This document shows, one piece after another, positions 8,551-17,187 of a DNA stretch of 64,000 bases; positions within the stretch are counted from its first letter, which is position 1; every line of letters begins with the position of its first letter. Below the pieces are notes generated by a model. It was given only the letters and a program-made list of their open reading frames with translations, made no database searches and was not told the DNA's origin. The stretch spans positions 1,533,001 to 1,597,000 of the forward strand of contig CP065955.1 of the NCBI GenBank assembly GCA_016126655.1, written 5' to 3'. The DNA is from Aerococcaceae bacterium zg-1292 (GTDB taxonomy: Bacteria; Bacillota; Bacilli; Lactobacillales; Aerococcaceae). A program made the translations under genes and the position numbers.

Positions 8551-9450
8551 TTATTGATATGAATCTTGGACAAAATGCCCCGGCGCAATTTCTTTTAATG
8601 TAGCATTTGCATTTAATTGCTGCTCATTAAAAATAATCCGCTGACGCTGACGCTCATGGTCAGGGTCTGGTAAAGGTATTGCCGAAAGCAAACTCTTCGT
8701 ATATGGATGTTGCGGACTGTCATATAATGTCTGCGCATCAGCTAACTCCACTAACTTCCCATGATACATCATCCCGATACGGTCACTAAAATATTTTACC
8801 ATCGACAAATCATGAGCAATAAATAAATATGTCAAACCATGATTTTGTTGCAACTTTTCTAACAAATTAATGACTTGTGCTTGAATCGAAACGTCTAGCG
8901 CAGAAATCGGCTCATCACAAACAATAAATTCCGGTTCAACTGCTAATGCGCGGGCAATTCCAATCCGTTGTCGCTGACCACCTGAAAATTCATGTGGATA
9001 GCGTGAGGCATGGTCGATATTTAAGCCAACCGTCTCTAATAATTGATTCACACGGTCATTGCGTTCTTTCATGTTCGCTGCTAAACCATGCACATCAATC
9101 CCTTCCGCAATAATATCACGTACTTTCATCCGCGGATTCAATGATGCATACGGATCTTGGAAAATCATTTGAACTTTTTTATTGAATGCTCGGCGTGCTG
9201 CGAGTGATTGTTTGGCATTTACAACTTCTCCATCATAAATAATCTGTCCTGCAGTCGGCTGGAGTAAGTTTACAATGGTACGACCAATGGTTGACTTACC
9301 ACTACCTGATTCACCGACAAGACCAAATGTTTCACCCTTATAAATATCAAAACTCACATCATCAACTGCTTTAACTTCTTGAGGAGTCCCTTGATTGTAG
9401 TAAAGTTTTAGTTCTTTTACTTGAATTAATTTTTTACTTTCTGTCATCAT
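8551..9450 (-). CDS. oppF: Oligopeptide ABC transporter ATP-binding protein OppF
   Basis: Second ATPase of the peptide importer, 299 residues. Walker A GLVGESGSGKST is at about residue 48, the Q-loop MIFQDPYASLNPR follows, the signature FSGGQRQRIGIARAL is near residue 155, and Walker B is FIVCDEPISALD. The C-terminal oligopeptide-binding ATPase extension (SPQHPYTKSLLSAIP) identifies the Opp/Dpp class. The start codon overlaps the oppD stop by four bases (ATGA). Two adjacent ATGs are possible; the difference is one residue. It is the last gene of the operon, followed by a strong terminator. Acts on the cytoplasmic face together with OppD. Confidence 0.92.
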   Translation of the reverse strand: MMTESKKLIQVKELKLYYNQGTPQEVKAVDDVSFDIYKGETFGLVGESGSGKSTIGRTIVNLLQPTAGQIIYDGEVVNAKQSLAARRAFNKKVQMIFQDPYASLNPRMKVRDIIAEGIDVHGLAANMKERNDRVNQLLETVGLNIDHASRYPHEFSGGQRQRIGIARALAVEPEFIVCDEPISALDVSIQAQVINLLEKLQQNHGLTYLFIAHDLSMVKYFSDRIGMMYHGKLVELADAQTLYDSPQHPYTKSLLSAIPLPDPDHERQRQRIIFNEQQLNANATLKEIAPGHFVQDSYQ

Positions 9451-10589
9451 TGCACTCCTTTCGTTGTCCGCTCAGACTCTAATGGCGACTGCTGCAATTC
9501 GCCCGGTGTGCTACTGGCAACATGATGGATATCCAGCGTTTCCTTCACACGATATGATTTTTGTTTTGTTTCAAAATACTGGTAACGATCTAAAATCGAT
9601 TGTGGTGGCGCCACCGTTGGGGCATCAGGATGTAATAACCACGTTGCCGCATAGTGTCCCGGTACTACTTCAAACATCGGCGGTTGCATTTCAAAATCAA
9701 TCGCTAACGCGTACTCATTACGTAACGCAAACGCATCGCCTTTTGGTGGATTTAACAAATCAGGTGGTGTGCCTGGGATAGCATATAATTTTCCTTTTTG
9801 ATGCGGTGTCGGCATGGCACTCAACAAGCCCCATGTATACGGATGTTGTGGGTGATAATAAATATCATCGACACTACCAATTTCTACAAATTTACCTGCA
9901 TACATTACCGCAACCCGGTCCGCGACATTTGCTACTACACCTAAATCATGAGTAATAAAAATAATCGACATGCCTTTTACCCGTTGAATTTCTTGTAATA
10001 ACTCAATAATTTGGGCTTGAATCGTCACATCTAAAGCTGTTGTTGGTTCATCCGCAATTAAAATTTCTGGGTCACCTGCTAACGCAATCGCAATCACAAT
10101 TCGTTGCCGCTGACCTCCTGAAAATTGATGGGGGTATTGCTTCAATCGTGCTTCTGGCTCACGAATACCACATAGAGTTAGTAACTCAATCGTCTCATCA
10201 ATCGCTTCACTTCGTGACATACCACGTTGTTTCGTCAACACTTCCATAATCTGTTGACCAATTGTTAATGTCGGATTAAGTGACGTCATAGGGTCTTGGA
10301 AAATCATCGCAATTTGCGTACCACGAATATCACGCATTTGACGCTCAGAGAACTGCAATAAATTTTCGCCATTAAAAATAATCTCACCGGCTTTAATAGC
10401 TGCATTTTTCCCAAGCAATCCCATAATTGACCGTGTCGTCACCGTCTTACCTGAACCAGACTCACCAACAATTGCTAGCGTCTCACCTTTCTTCAATTCA
10501 AAATTAACACCACGAATCGCCTGTACTTCGCCAGCGAAAGTCTTAAAATGAACATGTAAATCTTTAACTGTTAAAATTGTTTCACTCAT
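9447..10589 (-). CDS. oppD: Oligopeptide ABC transporter ATP-binding protein OppD
   Basis: First ATPase of the peptide importer, 380 residues. Walker A AIVGESGSGKTV is near residue 40, the Q-loop MIFQDPMTSLNP near 95, the signature FSGGQRQRIVIAIAL near 155, and Walker B ILIADEPTTALD. The C-terminal extension with HPQHPYTWGLLSAMP and the PGTPPDLLNPP loop is typical of OppD. The last 30 or so residues (ending SERTTKGVQ) are a polar tail longer than in most homologues. It follows oppC by nine bases and is coupled to oppF. Confidence 0.92.
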   Translation of the reverse strand: MSETILTVKDLHVHFKTFAGEVQAIRGVNFELKKGETLAIVGESGSGKTVTTRSIMGLLGKNAAIKAGEIIFNGENLLQFSERQMRDIRGTQIAMIFQDPMTSLNPTLTIGQQIMEVLTKQRGMSRSEAIDETIELLTLCGIREPEARLKQYPHQFSGGQRQRIVIAIALAGDPEILIADEPTTALDVTIQAQIIELLQEIQRVKGMSIIFITHDLGVVANVADRVAVMYAGKFVEIGSVDDIYYHPQHPYTWGLLSAMPTPHQKGKLYAIPGTPPDLLNPPKGDAFALRNEYALAIDFEMQPPMFEVVPGHYAATWLLHPDAPTVAPPQSILDRYQYFETKQKSYRVKETLDIHHVASSTPGELQQSPLESERTTKGVQ

Positions 10590-10597
10590 CGCTGCAC

Positions 10598-11668
10598 CTA
10601 CTCTTTCATTTTCGGATCAAACGCATCACGCAATCCATCCGCTAATAAGTTAAACGACAACATTAATACTGAAATCACTGCTGCCGGATACCACATGAGA
10701 TGCGGCAAGAAACGGAATGTTTTGTATCCATCATTTATCAATGTGCCTAATGATGCATTGGGCGCTGGTATTCCAATCCCAATAAAACTGAGAAATGCCT
10801 CAAAGAAAATCGCTGATGGCAAAGCAAACATCACTTGCACAATAATAATACCAACCATATTCGGCAAGATATGTTTCCACATAATTTTAATCGGATGCTG
10901 TCCTAACACTTGCGCAGCTAAGACATACTCTGTCTGCTTCAATCGCAATGTTTGCGCTCGAACTACACGTGACATCGTAATCCAACTCGTCAAAGCAATG
11001 GTAATGATAATTGAAGCAATTCCTGGTTTTAACACTAATAACATTAAAACGACAATCACTAAGTTAGGGATACCCGATAATACTTCTAAAATACGTTGCA
11101 TCACTGTATCAACTTTCCCGCCAAGCCAACCGGAAATCAAACCATAAATAATTCCGAACACTAAGTTAATCATTGCTGCTACGAAAGCAACCAGTAGAGA
11201 GATACGTGTACCATATAGAATGCGTGATAATAAATCACGACCTAAACCATCGGTACCTAAATAATAGTAAACACCCTCTGGAATACCCGCTTTTTCATAG
11301 CCATCAACTAAATTACCACCACGATTGAGTGACTTTCCATCAAACCACGACCACGATTCCAAACCCGGTATCTTCGGTGCTAAATTCGCATGAGCAGGAT
11401 TTTGTGCAAATGGCGAAGCCGGCGCAATAAGCGGTGCAAAAACTGCTAATAATACAATTAATATGACTACAACTAAAGAGAACATGGCCCCTTTATTTTT
11501 CTTCAACCGGCGCCACGAATCTTGTACAAAGTTCAGGGATGGCACATGAATGGCTTCACTTTCTGCTTGCGTTTGGCGATTATCAACACGTAATAGGCTG
11601 GTATCAATAGAAGCTACATCCGTTAAAAGTGTTTCGTTATAACTTGACTTTGCAATACGTTCGACCAT
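10598..11668 (-). CDS. oppC: Oligopeptide ABC transporter permease OppC
   Basis: Membrane subunit of 356 residues. A cytoplasmic N-terminus of about 60 residues is followed by an OppC-type first helix (MFSLVVVILIVLLAVFAPL), then a periplasmic-side loop with YYLGTDGLGRDLLSRILYGTR, the OppC signature. The coupling loop is VLGQHPIKIMWKHILPN. The C-terminus (NLLADGLRDAFDPKMKE) is typical. Its start lies directly after the oppB stop with no intergenic base, so the two permeases are expected to be made together. Confidence 0.92.
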   Translation of the reverse strand: MVERIAKSSYNETLLTDVASIDTSLLRVDNRQTQAESEAIHVPSLNFVQDSWRRLKKNKGAMFSLVVVILIVLLAVFAPLIAPASPFAQNPAHANLAPKIPGLESWSWFDGKSLNRGGNLVDGYEKAGIPEGVYYYLGTDGLGRDLLSRILYGTRISLLVAFVAAMINLVFGIIYGLISGWLGGKVDTVMQRILEVLSGIPNLVIVVLMLLVLKPGIASIIITIALTSWITMSRVVRAQTLRLKQTEYVLAAQVLGQHPIKIMWKHILPNMVGIIIVQVMFALPSAIFFEAFLSFIGIGIPAPNASLGTLINDGYKTFRFLPHLMWYPAAVISVLMLSFNLLADGLRDAFDPKMKE

Positions 11669-12610
11669 CTACTTGCCTCCTTGTCCCATTCGCATACGTG
11701 GGTCTACTACCCCATATAAAATATCTACAATCAAAATCATTACCACTAAAAGTGTTGAGTACATAATAGTAATCCCCATAATTGTCGGATAATCATTGAC
11801 TAAAATGGATTTCGTAAATTGTTCCCCAATCCCCGGAATTGAAAAAATTTGTTCAATCACTAATGATCCTGTCATCAAGCCAGCTGTTACCGGCCCTAAA
11901 ATCGTTAATAATGGAATCAATGCATTACGTAGGGCGTGTTTAAAGATAATATAAAATTTAGAAAAACCTTTTGCCCGTGCTAATTCAATGTAATCACTAT
12001 TTAATACTTCAATCATTTCAGTACGGATAAACCGTGCCGCTTCCGCCATCGGTGAAATTGATAAAGCCAGAGTCGGTAAAATCGTTGAGGCAAAACCATT
12101 ACGCCAAAAAGCAATGGGTAAGAGATTAAGCCATACAGCAAAAACAAATTGTAAAATAACCGCAAAGACGAAGTTTGGCACACTACGACCACCAATCGCA
12201 AAGATAGACGTAAAAGTATCAATCCATGTATTTTGCTTCACTGCCGCAATCACGCCAAGTAAAATTCCTACCGTCGTACCCAGTACCATCGCTTGTAAAC
12301 CGAGTTGCATCGACGGACCGGCACGGTCGGCAATAATTTGTGTTACCGGTAAGTTATTAAATTGAAAAGACACGCCAAAATCACCACGTACCACATTCGA
12401 TAGATAGGTAATATATTGTTGAAAAATCGATTGATTCAATCCATACTTTTCATTTAGTAATTCTAATTGTTTAGCTGTTAATAAATCCTGGTTCGCAAAC
12501 GGCGTCCCCGGAAGAAATTGTAGCAATAAAAACGTTGCAGTTATAATCACAAATAATGTCAACGCCATATATAAAATTCGTCTTAATAGATATTTCCAAT
12601 AGCCATTCAT
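11669..12610 (-). CDS. oppB: Oligopeptide ABC transporter permease OppB
   Basis: Membrane subunit of 313 residues with six predicted helices. It starts WKYLLRRILYMALTLFVIITATF, as OppB/DppB proteins do, has the extracellular LPGTPF and the LNEKYGLNQ stretch, the coupling loop ARAKGFSKFYIIFKHALRN, and ends in DPRMRMG. It is separated from oppA by 580 bases that hold a terminator and two structured repeats, so its expression relative to oppA is likely reduced. Confidence 0.92.
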   Translation of the reverse strand: MNGYWKYLLRRILYMALTLFVIITATFLLLQFLPGTPFANQDLLTAKQLELLNEKYGLNQSIFQQYITYLSNVVRGDFGVSFQFNNLPVTQIIADRAGPSMQLGLQAMVLGTTVGILLGVIAAVKQNTWIDTFTSIFAIGGRSVPNFVFAVILQFVFAVWLNLLPIAFWRNGFASTILPTLALSISPMAEAARFIRTEMIEVLNSDYIELARAKGFSKFYIIFKHALRNALIPLLTILGPVTAGLMTGSLVIEQIFSIPGIGEQFTKSILVNDYPTIMGITIMYSTLLVVMILIVDILYGVVDPRMRMGQGGK

Positions 12611-12739
12611 TCTTTCACCTTCTTTAAAATTTGTTATTTGAGTTAATCGTTGTTGTGCCCGAGCTTACGCTTGGATGAGTTACTGCCGTGCGGATAATTG
12701 TTCACGTCAAGGTACCTGCGCTCACAGTATGTAGGCCAA

Positions 12740-12852
12740 CTCGGTTGGATTAGCTTGACATCCACTTTGCAAAACACTTGGTGCAGTTCCGGCACGCCGT
12801 AATTTTCCTCCAGTGGTTCATTTCAAAGCGCTCATTGTCGCACTATGTGTAT
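12740..12852 (-). repeat. Structured intergenic repeat, copy 2 (probably chimeric)
   Basis: On the minus strand this copy begins with a 48-base block (12805-12852) identical to that of the next copy, containing GAACCACTGGAGG. It ends with AAAGTGGATGTCAAGCTAATCC, as in the 7.2-kb type. The CCACT/AGTGG stem is kept, but the outer arms (TGAAATGA against TCAAGCT) no longer match. That suggests recombination between subtypes within the array. Confidence 0.6.
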
Positions 12853-12865
12853 GCCGGCTCCTATG

Positions 12866-12971
12866 AGCTGAAATGACATCCACTTCAGAAGTCACCTCTG
12901 TGCGTTACACGCACGCCAGCAACTTCCTCCAGTGGTTCATTTCAAAGCGCTCATTGTCGCACTATGTGTAT
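12866..12971 (-). repeat. Structured intergenic repeat, copy 3
   Basis: On the minus strand the outer stem is TGAAATGA-A-CCACT with AGTGG-ATG-TCATTTCA, a perfect 8 plus 5 bp match. The inner hairpin is GTGCGT, loop GTA, ACGCAC. Both stems differ in sequence from copies 1 and 6 yet remain paired. With copy 2 and the oppA terminator it accounts for most of the 580-base gap between oppA and oppB; 12972-13137 is AT-rich with no gene that I can support, and 12611-12739 shows only loosely related sequence. Confidence 0.7.
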
Positions 12972-13137
12972 TATATATTTTTTTTATTGTTTAGTTAAAT
13001 AATATGTTTCAGCGTGTTAACTTTTTTAAGGAATGTTTGTGTTTGCACTGATATTCGGTATCAACTTGTGTATTTTGTGTACATTGCTTCAGCATTACGT
13101 GTAAAACAATTATTATTCAGCTCATTCACGCAAGCTT

Positions 13138-13169
13138 GAAAAAAGAGCTAGTCGGGGTCGTCCTAGCTC
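13138..13169 (-). terminator. Terminator or attenuator after oppA
   Basis: On the minus strand AGCTAG (13163-13168) pairs with CTAGCT (13145-13150), followed by CTTTTTTC. It lies just past the oppA stop. Because oppBCDF show no promoter of their own that I can see, it probably acts as a partial terminator that favours oppA transcripts (inference). Confidence 0.6.
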
Positions 13170-13190
13170 CATTTTCTCACAATATTTCAC

Positions 13191-14846
13191 TTACTTAAAC
13201 GTCAATGTCGTAAAATCAACGCCTGACCCAGTTGGACTGGCTTCAATGTTGTCTATTTTATCTGATACCAATAAGGTCGTATTATTTTGGATGAGCGGAA
13301 CTAAAACACGTCGATCTAACAAGTAATTTTCCGCTTCATGTAATAATTCATAACGGCGCTCTGGATTAGCTACCACTTCGGGTGAATTCGCTTCACTAAC
13401 TAATGCATCAAATTGTTCATCGAAAAATTGTGCATGATTATGTTCCGCATTGGTTAAGAAGTTAATTAAATACTCATCCGCATCTCCTAATGTCCCACTC
13501 CAACCTCCAATAGCAATATCAAAGTCAAATGACATCATTTCATCAAAGCGGTTTTTAGCCGGTAATGGCCGTAAATTTAACTTGAACCCCTCTAAGTTAC
13601 TTTCGACTAGCCCTTGAATAAATTCACCAATTGTTTTCGTCGTTTCGCTATCGGTTACTAATAAATCTAACTCCACCGTATCTGTACCTAATTCTTGTTT
13701 CGCTTTGGACCAATGTTCTTTTGCCAATTCAACATTAAATTCGCCATAATCCGGTTGTTCTTCCACGTAGTCTTTTCCGGTCACTGAGTTAAAGACGACA
13801 TTTTGCGGTACTAAACCTTTTACTGCTTCGGCGCCACCGTTTAAAATATCTTTCGTCAATGTTTGGCGGTCGATAACATAAGATAATGCTTTACGTAAAT
13901 TTTCATTCTGCAATGCTTCATTGGAGCTGATACCCATTTCAATGTATGAATGCGAGAGTCCTGGGAAACTGACTAAATTTTCGCTATCTTTAAATTCTGC
14001 TAATAATGGACCAGAAATAGCTGCCGCATCAATCTCACCTGCTTCAAATAATTCCACAGCCGTATTTGGATCTTTTACTACATCTATATGAATTTGCTCC
14101 ACTTGAATCGCATCGGTACCATAATACTCTGGATTTTTAGTATACGTCCACTCTAATGCAGTCGCACTCCAATTTTCGATGGTAAATGGACCATTACCTA
14201 AAAAGGCATCACTAGATGTTCCATACGCATCTCCGGCTGCTTCAACGGCTGCTTGGTTTTGTGGATAATAGTTGACATGCGTCACATAATTGACAAAGTT
14301 GGCTTTCGGTTCTTTCAATGTGACTTTTAATTCGAAATCACTGACCGCTTCAACACCTAAATCTTCTACTGTAGCCGTACCATCTGCAATTTCTGCTGCA
14401 TTTTTAACAACAGTGAATAAAAATGCATTAGCAGAACCTACTTCTGGATTCACCGCACGACGCCATGCATAAACATAATCATTAGCAGTTACTGGTTCAC
14501 CATTCGACCATTTCGCATCTTCACGTAATTTAAATGTATAGGTTAAGCCATCATCACTAATCTCCGGTAAGGCAGCACCGGCTGGCTGAATGCTCCCATC
14601 AGTCGCCACACGCAGCAATCCTTCACCTACTTGACGCAGTGCGGTATACGCAACCGTATCATAAGATTTTGCTGAATCCAATGTTGTAATCTCAGATGAT
14701 TGTGTCCATCTTAATAGATGCTCCTCTTGAGCATGAACAATCGCTATCTCTGGCGCTTGAAATAATTGATTAGCTGGCACAACACCACTGATTGTTGTTA
14801 ATACTAATCCTGACACACATAAACCTTTAATCCATTTTTTTGACAT
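13191..14846 (-). CDS. oppA: Oligopeptide-binding protein OppA (SBP family 5), no lipobox
   Basis: Extracellular peptide-binding protein of 551 residues. The signal peptide is about 40 residues long and ends in IVHA before QEEHLLRWTQ, a type I signal peptidase site; the only early cysteine (position 10) is too close to the N-terminus to be a lipobox. Family features: LRWTQSSEITTLDSAKSYD, the LKEPKANFVNYV stretch, YYPQNQAAVEAAG, and LRKALSYVIDRQTLT. It starts at an ATG with GGAGGAGAG upstream and is preceded by a T-box leader, so peptide uptake appears tied to amino-acid starvation. It is the first gene of the opp operon. Confidence 0.92.
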   Translation of the reverse strand: MSKKWIKGLCVSGLVLTTISGVVPANQLFQAPEIAIVHAQEEHLLRWTQSSEITTLDSAKSYDTVAYTALRQVGEGLLRVATDGSIQPAGAALPEISDDGLTYTFKLREDAKWSNGEPVTANDYVYAWRRAVNPEVGSANAFLFTVVKNAAEIADGTATVEDLGVEAVSDFELKVTLKEPKANFVNYVTHVNYYPQNQAAVEAAGDAYGTSSDAFLGNGPFTIENWSATALEWTYTKNPEYYGTDAIQVEQIHIDVVKDPNTAVELFEAGEIDAAAISGPLLAEFKDSENLVSFPGLSHSYIEMGISSNEALQNENLRKALSYVIDRQTLTKDILNGGAEAVKGLVPQNVVFNSVTGKDYVEEQPDYGEFNVELAKEHWSKAKQELGTDTVELDLLVTDSETTKTIGEFIQGLVESNLEGFKLNLRPLPAKNRFDEMMSFDFDIAIGGWSGTLGDADEYLINFLTNAEHNHAQFFDEQFDALVSEANSPEVVANPERRYELLHEAENYLLDRRVLVPLIQNNTTLLVSDKIDNIEASPTGSGVDFTTLTFK

Positions 14847-14903
14847 ACTCTCTCTCCTCCAATTATTTGGGAATTATCCCGTATTGATGTCATGCGAGTG
14901 AGC

Positions 14904-15200
14904 AAAATAAAACGCCCATCCCGCATTAAATGCTAAGGATGAAGCGTTGACTCCATGGTACCACCTTAATTTATGATTTTATTACTAAAACCACCTCTAT
15001 GAGTACATTCTATCTATTTTAAGAAGATACTCGCTCTCTATATCGGGAGAACCCAGTTAACTTTTACTTATTTTTAGCTTAAATTAACATGACTCCAAGA
15101 CCATCTTCATTGTCCTTCTCAGACTTGTTTGCACCATCCACAAGCTCTCTAAACTGTCCGAACCACTACTCATCTCTTCACTGTCGTAATATTTAATTGT
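14904..15200 (-). ncRNA. T-box riboswitch upstream of oppA
   Basis: Read on the minus strand, all parts of a T-box leader are present. Stem I carries AGTA, then AGAGAGCTTGTGGATGGTG in the distal region, then a 3' strand with the loop GAAGATGG followed by TCTTGGAG. The antiterminator box AAGGTGGTACCATGG lies at 14953-14967. The terminator pairs ACGC(TT)CATCC with GGATGGGCGT (14912-14948) and ends in TTTTATTTT. The specifier is probably ATG (Met): the antiterminator bulge TGGT calls for a tRNA with discriminator A, which fits tRNA-Met, whereas GAT (Asp) would normally call for G. The class is sure; the specifier is inference. Confidence 0.88.
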
Positions 15201-15206
15201 GATATT

Positions 15207-15235
15207 ATCATATATTTTGGTGGAGTAAGAGTCAA
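15207..15235 (-). promoter_or_regulatory. Promoter of the T-box-oppA transcript
   Basis: Minus strand -35 TTGACT (15230-15235), 17-base spacer, -10 TATGAT (15207-15212), a few bases before the start of stem I. Confidence 0.8.
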
Positions 15236-15240
15236 TAGTA

Positions 15241-15625
15241 ATCGTCGTTATTGGTAATAGTTGTTTTTTATGGTTGTGCATAGGCTGTAGTTATAATACT
15301 GTTAGAACGCTGTTTGAAGTGATTCATTTGTGAATTTCTGTTCAGTTATTTAGTCGCAATTAGTCGTATGGTGTTTTAACTTTTGTTGAATAAGGGACTT
15401 TTGATTGATTAAATGTGTATTTATTGTCTCAGTTATCTGATTGTAGTACATATTGGCTTTTATCAATTTCACGGTGTATTACTCTCGTCAATCGTTGCTG
15501 ATTACCAGTAAATTAAAATAGTCAGTGCAATTATTGAGACTGCACCAACTATTCTGGTTTCAAGTGATAGGGATGTTATAGTTGCGGGAATAATAGTTTT
15601 AACATTATTTTATGATGAATTGATG
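15241..15625. other. Gene-poor gap between opp leader and esterase
   Basis: AT-rich stretch of 385 bases. The only open segment I noticed is a 33-residue hydrophobic reading on the minus strand (15502-15605, ending ALTILIYW), with no ribosome binding site; it may be a transporter-gene remnant or chance. I see no repeat, operator or clear terminator here. Confidence 0.4.
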
Positions 15626-16374
15626 TTAAACGTTTGCTTCTACCATATTCTGAATCACTGATTCAATCACGCTATTCCAATATTTCCAATCATGGTCACC
15701 TGTATCTGAGAAAAATCGAACAGTGGGGGTTTTCTCTTTTAGCCATTGATAAAAAGAAACATTTATTGGATAAAAATCATCTTCTGTACCACAAAACAAA
15801 TCAATTTGAGGCATGAGTTGACAGTTCTCTACCAATGTAATTAAATCCATTTCCTCTTTAATGGCTTCAGGCGTCTTACGAATAAATATATTTTTTATGG
15901 TAATCGGTAACTGATTATAGTCATCGTAGTTCAACCCATCAATACCTTTAGCAATGATGCGACTAGATAAAGCACTTATCTTGCTAAATTGATGAGGATA
16001 AGTAAGTCCTAATCGTAGCGCACCGTACCCTCCCATTGATAAGCCGGCAATCCATGTATCTGCAGGACATTCGGATAGTTTAAATGTTTGGCGTGATTCG
16101 AATATTAAATCCTCTGCAATCATTTTGCCATAGGACTCCGCTTCGCTAAAATCAGTGTAAAAACTATTTTCACCATTCGGTAAAATGATTGCGATTCGAT
16201 AACGTTCTGCTAACTCAACAATATTAGTATTCGTTATCCAGTCATCATGATTGCCACTCCAGCCGTGTAAGAGGTAGAGCGTCTTAAGTGGCACAGAACT
16301 CTTCGGAATAATGGCATTATAAAATACATTCCGACTTAAGTTTTTTGAAAAAAACTTACATGAATAAGGGACAT
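15626..16374 (-). CDS. EstA-like (tributyrin) esterase with an N-terminal frameshift
   Basis: Serine esterase of the EstA/esterase-D family. The intact frame covers 222 residues (GTG at 16294) with TLYLLHGWSGNHDDW, the nucleophile elbow GLSMGGYGALRL, and a C-terminal GDHDWKYW holding the catalytic His. Homology-like sequence continues upstream of the GTG (FFSKNLSRNVFYNAIIP), where no start exists in that frame. An ATG at 16374 with AAAGGAGAG starts MSLIHVSFF in the neighbouring frame; the two frames join at a run of seven T (16348-16354 as A on the plus strand). One extra T would restore a full-length enzyme of about 249 residues. The gene is last in the LacI-controlled operon. It could be a real mutation, slippage-controlled, or a sequencing error. 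Confidence 0.75.
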
Positions 16375-16470
16375 CTTGCTCTCCTTTCAGAATAGTGGTA
16401 CTTGATGCATTCTAAGTAGTTTGCGATTTATTATCAAGTATTTCTCAAGAACATTCAGCTAATTAATCAC

Positions 16471-17064
16471 TTAACTCACTTCATCAATTTCAATTGAATG
16501 TTCAATGCTTGTCAATATTTTAGCATTAAATTTTGCCAGTATAACAAACCCAATTAGTGTGAAAATTGATAAGAAAATATAAAATCCTAAGTACGTACTG
16601 ACCGATAAAAATAAACAGAAAACATTGATTAAAAGTAATAATATTACTTTTAGTGGAAAGCTATAACCCAAATATACACTAACGTATAGGAATTCTTTAT
16701 CCTTTAACTGTAATCTGCCGATTGTCAGGGGCATTAATAAAAAAATATTAAATACTAGAAGTCCTAAAATAATCTGCGCTTGATTCAATAAAGGAACATT
16801 TATTAGATGTCCTGCTAAATATACGAGTAGTAACGCTAAAATTCCAAGTAATATATATTCCAAAACCTGCTTTGCAACTCTTTTCCACTGTTTCCAATAA
16901 TCTTTTACAATATAACCATAGACTCCATCTGATTCCATTTCCATTAATACTAGTGCCGTCCAAGAAATTGGAATAGTAATAAGAGGTAGACATGAAAGGA
17001 CGAAAATAATATTTAGAAATACTAAATCATATAACTGAGTTAAAATTTTAAATACACCTTTCAT
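16471..17064 (-). CDS. DUF624 (YesL-like) membrane protein
   Basis: Integral membrane protein of 197 residues with five predicted helices. It opens with the family signature: a short amphipathic stretch, then LNIIFVLSCLPLITIPISWTAL, and SDGVYGYIVKDYWKQWKRV in the first cytoplasmic loop. DUF624 proteins are regularly encoded beside LplABC-type sugar transporters and glycosidases, as here, but their biochemical role is not known. The gene lies 123 bases after the binding-protein gene in the same direction; a GGAGG-like site precedes the ATG. Confidence 0.85.
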   Translation of the reverse strand: MKGVFKILTQLYDLVFLNIIFVLSCLPLITIPISWTALVLMEMESDGVYGYIVKDYWKQWKRVAKQVLEYILLGILALLLVYLAGHLINVPLLNQAQIILGLLVFNIFLLMPLTIGRLQLKDKEFLYVSVYLGYSFPLKVILLLLINVFCLFLSVSTYLGFYIFLSIFTLIGFVILAKFNAKILTSIEHSIEIDEVS

Positions 17065-17187
17065 TGTCCCACCTCCTCAAAATCTGACATTCTTAAGCAG
17101 CTTGACACCTACAAAAAACTTCCTAAATGCATATTTTATACAACGATAGTTTTTAGCCTAGACACACTCTATCCTATCTTAAATTGA

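Noticed and set aside
15084-15281. A 65-codon minus-strand frame upstream of oppA
   Set aside because: It lies inside the T-box leader and promoter; the RNA structure explains the sequence.
15502-15605. A 33-residue hydrophobic minus-strand frame
   Set aside because: No ribosome binding site and no recognisable family; may be a gene remnant. Mentioned only in the gap entry.
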